Shown here: piece by piece, positions 6,493 to 9,305 of the stretch
Layout of the letters: each line of letters begins with the position of its first letter
Position numbering within the stretch: the first letter of the stretch is position 1
NCBI GenBank assembly: GCA_019347795.1
Contig: JAHWKS010000134.1
Location: 1-9,305, forward strand
DNA from: Planctomycetota bacterium
GTDB lineage: Bacteria > Planctomycetota > Planctomycetia > Pirellulales > Pirellulaceae
Length of the DNA stretch: 9,305 bases
Reading direction: 5' to 3'
Notes under the pieces: model-generated
The model's database searches: none
Told to the model about the DNA's origin: nothing
The model's input: only the letters and a program-made list of their open reading frames with translations
Position numbers and translations under genes: made by a program

Positions 6493-7230
6493 TTGGACCG
6501 CATCAAGCGGACGCTCGATACCAGCGGCTCGTTGGAAGGGACCGACAAGTTCCGCGCCCAGGCATTCGACACGATCCTCGGCGGCGTGGCCGATGCGTTC
6601 GATCTCTCCCAGGAGGACCCGCGCACGCTCGCCCGCTACGACACGGCGCCGCTGGTGCGTCCCGACCAGATCAGCCGCCGCTGGAACAACTACAACAACT
6701 ACGTGGACAATGCGATGACGCTGGGGAAGCTCCTGCTTCTTTCGCGCCGGCTGTGCGAGGCGGGGTGCGGCTTTGTCACCGTGACCACGAATTTCGTGTG
6801 GGACATGCACGCCGACCAGAACAACGCCGGCGTCGAAGAAGGGATGCGCTATATGGGGGCGCCGCTGGACTACGCCGTCTCCGCCTTCCTCGAGGATGTC
6901 GAAAGGCGCGGCCTGTCCGAGAAGATCCTGCTGGTGGTCGGCGGCGAGATGGGACGCACCCCCAAAGTGAACAGCAAGGGAGGCCGCGATCACTGGGGCG
7001 GACTGGCCCCGCTCCTGTTGGCCGGCGGCGGACTGCCGATGGGACAGGTCATCGGCCAGTCCAACGCCGACGCCTCGCATCCGCAAACCGAGCCGATCAC
7101 GATCAACCACCTCCTGGCCACGATCATGCACGCGCTCCTCGACATCGGCGAGGTGCGCGTCACCCGCGGCCTCCCGGCGGAAGTCCTCAGCGTCGCCGCG
7201 GATCACGCCCCGATTCCGGGGTTGCTCTAG
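6493..7230 (+). CDS. DUF1501 family protein, N-terminally truncated
   Basis: 245 codons are open from TTG 6493, the first ATG/GTG/TTG in this frame after the junction; family-like sequence already begins at about 6460 (LDDRRRLLAEL). It corresponds to the C-terminal half of DUF1501 proteins, exported, often Tat-targeted members of the alkaline-phosphatase/sulfatase-like superfamily that are very common in planctomycetes. Seen: the helix A-x-AFDLSQEDP-x-x-LARY (34-49), LLLSRRLCEAGCGFVTV (81-97), WDMH (103-106), the metal-site-like GEMGRTPKVN (151-160), GRDHW (164-168), AGGGLPMGQVIGQS (177-190) and the usual C-terminal LLATIMHALLDIG block. Missing: the signal peptide and the N-terminal half, including the early GG-x-SH-x-D-type motif. 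There is no convincing ribosome binding site at 6493. It is probably a remnant with no product of its own, unless the junction is an assembly artefact. Confidence 0.8.
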   Translation: MDRIKRTLDTSGSLEGTDKFRAQAFDTILGGVADAFDLSQEDPRTLARYDTAPLVRPDQISRRWNNYNNYVDNAMTLGKLLLLSRRLCEAGCGFVTVTTNFVWDMHADQNNAGVEEGMRYMGAPLDYAVSAFLEDVERRGLSEKILLVVGGEMGRTPKVNSKGGRDHWGGLAPLLLAGGGLPMGQVIGQSNADASHPQTEPITINHLLATIMHALLDIGEVRVTRGLPAEVLSVAADHAPIPGLL

Positions 7231-7311
7231 CGGTGCAGCGCCGGATTCGGCATCGGGAGTAGCCTTCCGCGGCAGATGCTTTAGAATTGGTCGAAGCCGA
7301 TCCTGGCTCTC

Positions 7312-7408
7312 GGAAGCGCTTGCACGTCTGGTGGCGGCCGCGGTCTTCAAAATCGTCGGGCCGCGCGATACCCGCGCGGCCGGTGGGTTCGATTCCCATG
7401 CGCTTCCG
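7312..7408 (+). tRNA. selC: tRNA-Sec (selenocysteine tRNA), anticodon TCA
   Basis: A complete 97-base selenocysteine tRNA that decodes UGA. The acceptor stem has 8 bp (7312-7319 with 7400-7407, perfect), and with a 5-bp T stem (7383-7387 with 7395-7399, loop TTCGATT) it makes the 13-bp 8+5 branch of bacterial tRNA-Sec. The anticodon loop CTTCAAA (7345-7351) carries TCA at 7347-7349 on a 5-bp stem with two G-U pairs. The variable arm is a perfect 9-bp stem (7359-7367 with 7373-7381) closing ATACC. The D arm has a TGGT loop and a stem of 4 bp, or 6 bp if A7324 is bulged; long D stems are a tRNA-Sec trait. The discriminator is G7408, as in E. coli selC. CCA is not encoded. A possible -10 box TAGAAT lies at 7282-7287 without a good -35. 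Known role: SerRS charges it, SelA converts Ser to Sec, SelB delivers it. None of those genes is in the window. Confidence 0.93.
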
Positions 7409-7465
7409 CTTTTCGTTGGTGATCGTTGAAAGTCGTCGTTCGGCTCCCTTGATTCCGGATTGAAG

Positions 7466-8074
7466 ATGCTCGGCGCCCGGCTTGATGCTTCGCACTACGT
7501 GGCTCGTTTGCAGGAGGAGCTGGCGCGGGTCAGCCGGGCGGAGTTGGAGTCGTGGGCGGATCTCTTGTATCGGGCGTGGGAGGGGAATCGCTGGGTCTTC
7601 ATCTTCGGCAACGGAGGGTCGGGGACGACCGCCAGCCATATGAGCGAGGACCTGGGAAAGAGCACGCTGCGGCCGGAGGACTTGCGGGATGAGTCGAAGC
7701 GGCGGCTCAAGGTGCTCAGCCTGACCGACAACGCCGGCTGGATCATGGCTGTGGGAAACGATCTGGCATACGACCAGATCTTCGTCCAGCAGTTGATGAA
7801 TTATGGCGGCGAAGGGGACCTGGCGATCGCCATTAGCGGATCGGGGAACAGCCCCAATGTGCTGGGCGCCGTGGAGTGGGCCAATCGGCATAAACTCATC
7901 ACCTTCGGCCTCACCGGCTATGACGGCGGCAAGCTGAAGCAAATCGCCCGGCACGGCCTGCACGTCCCGCTGGACGACATGGGCATGGTCGAGAGCATTC
8001 ATCTCTGCCTCTTCCACTGGGCGCTCAACGACGTCTATGCCCGCATCAACGGCGAAGGCCGCTACGCTCCGTAG
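7466..8074 (+). CDS. SIS-domain sugar-phosphate isomerase (GmhA/DiaA-like)
   Basis: A 202-aa single SIS domain, the size of phosphoheptose isomerases. Numbering from ATG 7466: the phosphosugar-binding GNGGSGTTASH (48-58), LSLTDNAGWIMAVGNDLAYD (84-103), the second Ser-rich loop ISGSGNSPNVL (123-133), GLTGYDGGKL (148-157) and the C-terminal helix ESIHLCLFH (176-184), where GmhA has its conserved Glu/His helix. These match the GmhA group (D-sedoheptulose 7-phosphate to heptose 7-phosphate, first step of ADP-heptose for lipopolysaccharide), but the first loop GSGTTASHMSEDLGKS differs from the usual GSAADAQH type, and DiaA-like or other sugar-phosphate roles are possible. TTG 7460 is an alternative start two codons upstream; ATG 7466 has GGA at a spacing of 6. 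It begins 57 bases after selC, on the same strand. A short inverted repeat (8061-8075) spans its stop codon. Confidence 0.85.
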   Translation: MLGARLDASHYVARLQEELARVSRAELESWADLLYRAWEGNRWVFIFGNGGSGTTASHMSEDLGKSTLRPEDLRDESKRRLKVLSLTDNAGWIMAVGNDLAYDQIFVQQLMNYGGEGDLAIAISGSGNSPNVLGAVEWANRHKLITFGLTGYDGGKLKQIARHGLHVPLDDMGMVESIHLCLFHWALNDVYARINGEGRYAP

Positions 8075-8160
8075 CTTCGATTACGCCGACGTGGCGAGGC
8101 TTTGCGGATGCCTTTGAAAACAATCAATTTGCATTTTCGTTGCGCCATCGCGTAGTCTAC

Positions 8161-8169
8161 AGGAGGAGG
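8161..8169 (+). promoter_or_regulatory. Shine-Dalgarno AGGAGGAGG that sets the cytochrome start
   Basis: AGGAGGAGG ends 8 bases before GTG 8178, which is in frame with the cytochrome. The ATG at 8184 is 14 bases away and a TTG at 8174 is in another frame, so GTG 8178 is the preferred start. Just upstream (8112-8139) there is an AT-rich patch with TTGAAA, possibly part of a promoter, but without a matching -10 box. Confidence 0.7.
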
Positions 8170-8177
8170 CGCGTTGA

Positions 8178-9305
8178 GTGAGAATGTTGTCGCGAAGGTG
8201 GATCTTGTCGGCGGCCGCGGCCTGCGTAGCCGCTGCCGCGATTGGGTTCGTGCTTCGCAGTCCGTCTCCCCCTCCGCAGCGAATGGTTTCTTCCATCGCG
8301 CCGGCCACAGTTATCCGCGGCGTTGTGCGAGACGGCGATCAGCCGTTGTCCGGTGCGCGAGTTCGCATCCGCGGGTCGGCCGATTTCATTCTCACCGATC
8401 GACAAGGGCGATTCACAATCGCTCCGCCTTCGGCGTCGAATCCCGTCATCCTGGCCGCGTGGAAGGACGGATACTTCATCGGCGGCGAGGAGTGGCGGGG
8501 TAAGCCGCTCACGATCGATCTCCGCAAGCTGCCCGAACGTGACAATCCCGGTTACGTCTGGGTCGATCCCTCGCCCGATCCCGCAGGAATCCACAACTGC
8601 GGCAACTGTCACGAGGAGATTTATGAGGAGTGGCGATCCAGCGGGCACGCCCACGCGGCCGTGAATCGCCGCTTCGTGAATCTCTACGACGGCACGGATT
8701 GGGCCGGCCGGCCCGGACATGGCTGGAGCCTCCTGGACGAGCATCCGCACGGCGCGGGGGTGTGCGCGGCGTGCCATGCGCCCACCGTCGATTTTTCGCA
8801 CCCCGCGTCGGATGATCTGCGGGCGATCGACGGCGTCGCCGCCCACGGCGTTCACTGCGACTTCTGCCATAAGGTGCGCGACGTCGAGCTGTCGCACGTC
8901 GGCCTGACGCACGGCCGCTTCGGCATGTCGCTCCTGCGGCCGCACCAGGGGCAGTTATTCTTCGGCCCGCTCGACGACGTGACGCGGGATGAAGACATCT
9001 ACTCGCCGCTGCAAAGCGAGAGCCATTACTGCGCCGCGTGCCACGAGGGGGTGGTGTTCGGCGTTCATGTCTACAGCACGTATTCCGAGTGGTTGGAGAG
9101 TCCGGCCGCCCGGGAAGGCCGCAGTTGCCAGTCATGCCACATGACGCCGACCGGCCGAATGACGAACATCGCCCCCGGCGCCGGCGGCGTGGAGCGCGAT
9201 TCGGCTACCCTCGCCAGCCACACGTTCCTCCCCGGCGGCCGCGAGTCGATGCTCCGGCGATGTCTGAAAGTCGAGGTCGAGGAGCGCAGCGAGCAAGGCG
9301 TGACG
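8178..9305 (+). CDS. Exported multihaem cytochrome c with carboxypeptidase-regulatory-like domain, 3' end missing
   Basis: 376 codons from GTG 8178 to the right edge with no stop, so the C-terminus is missing. Residues 1-27 form a signal peptide or signal anchor (RR then an Ala-rich hydrophobic stretch). Residues about 45-105 resemble a carboxypeptidase-regulatory-like beta domain (IRGVVRDGDQPLSGARVRI, then TDRQGRFTI). Five CxxCH haem c sites follow: CGNCH (141), CAACH (196), CDFCH (227), CAACH (285) and CQSCH (317), with extra His residues (GHAHAA, HPHG, HGVH) that could be distal ligands. Spacing and sequence (EEIYEEWRSSGHAHA, YSTYSEWLESP) fit the cytochrome c554-like multihaem group. Expected location is the periplasm or cell surface, in electron transfer; a catalytic role cannot be told. 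The last visible residues (SHTFLPGG, MLRRCLKVEV) begin the beta-rich segment that usually follows the haems in this architecture. No oxidoreductase partner is visible inside the window. Confidence 0.88.
   Translation, partial: MRMLSRRWILSAAAACVAAAAIGFVLRSPSPPPQRMVSSIAPATVIRGVVRDGDQPLSGARVRIRGSADFILTDRQGRFTIAPPSASNPVILAAWKDGYFIGGEEWRGKPLTIDLRKLPERDNPGYVWVDPSPDPAGIHNCGNCHEEIYEEWRSSGHAHAAVNRRFVNLYDGTDWAGRPGHGWSLLDEHPHGAGVCAACHAPTVDFSHPASDDLRAIDGVAAHGVHCDFCHKVRDVELSHVGLTHGRFGMSLLRPHQGQLFFGPLDDVTRDEDIYSPLQSESHYCAACHEGVVFGVHVYSTYSEWLESPAAREGRSCQSCHMTPTGRMTNIAPGAGGVERDSATLASHTFLPGGRESMLRRCLKVEVEERSEQGVT

Noticed and set aside
7383..7408. selC 3' end as an attachment site of an integrated element
   Set aside because: I saw no second copy of the tRNA 3' end in the window and no integrase gene, so an island cannot be supported here.
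6175..8017. Long minus-strand open frames across the hydrolase, DUF1501, selC and SIS genes
   Set aside because: They are antisense shadows of GC-rich plus-strand genes. The peptide is Arg/Pro-rich without family motifs, and one of them reads straight through the tRNA-Sec gene.
8061..8075. Inverted repeat GCTACG-CTC-CGTAGC as a terminator of the SIS gene
   Set aside because: The stem is only 6 bp, it spans the stop codon and no T-run follows it.
8174..8503. A 109-codon frame starting at TTG 8174 with ideal spacing to AGGAGGAGG
   Set aside because: It is Arg/Ser-rich without motifs and overlaps the cytochrome frame, which carries a signal sequence and five CxxCH sites and can use the same ribosome binding site from GTG 8178.

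Overview
The window looks like a piece of a GC-rich, Gram-negative, planctomycete-like genome, possibly a metagenomic contig. This is inferred from family content: a large secreted protein with a LENR-type N-terminal signature, a DUF1501 protein, a multihaem cytochrome c carrying a carboxypeptidase-regulatory-like domain, and one-domain relatives of common families with long spacers between them. No taxonomic marker gene is present.

Layout. Positions 1-3453 (minus strand) hold a secreted-protein locus. A good Shine-Dalgarno and start at 3453 open a LENR-type N-terminus whose frame stops at 3037. The frame continuing the same protein runs from the 3085 region to 542 and ends in an HEVAH zinc-protease motif, so the gene appears split by a one-base frameshift. 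Twenty-five bases downstream, a second exported protein starts at 516 and runs off the left edge. GC content is clearly lower in the distal part (about 1-1500) than in the proximal part. Positions 3454-3828 are a gene-free divergent spacer. Positions 3829-4866 (plus) encode a COG2187-type aminoglycoside-phosphotransferase-fold kinase, whose end overlaps by 15 bases the end of a convergent, divergent-sequence PRPP synthase (4852-5841, minus).

Positions 6036-7230 (plus) contain two broken genes joined without a spacer: the N-terminal two thirds of a dienelactone-hydrolase-like alpha/beta hydrolase, and the C-terminal half of a DUF1501 protein. At 7312-7408 there is a complete selenocysteine tRNA gene (selC, anticodon TCA, 8-bp acceptor stem, 9-bp variable arm). 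It shows that the organism probably reads some UGA codons as selenocysteine. It is followed by a SIS-domain sugar-phosphate isomerase (7466-8074) and by an exported five-CxxCH cytochrome c (8178 to the right edge, incomplete).

The genes do not form one pathway. The two minus-strand secreted proteins could form an operon; the rest are single housekeeping or accessory genes. The main points for a second look are selC, the hydrolase/DUF1501 chimeric junction, the frameshifted metalloprotease with a non-standard zinc site, and its secreted neighbour. I found no CRISPR array, insertion sequence, rRNA or convincing defence system.
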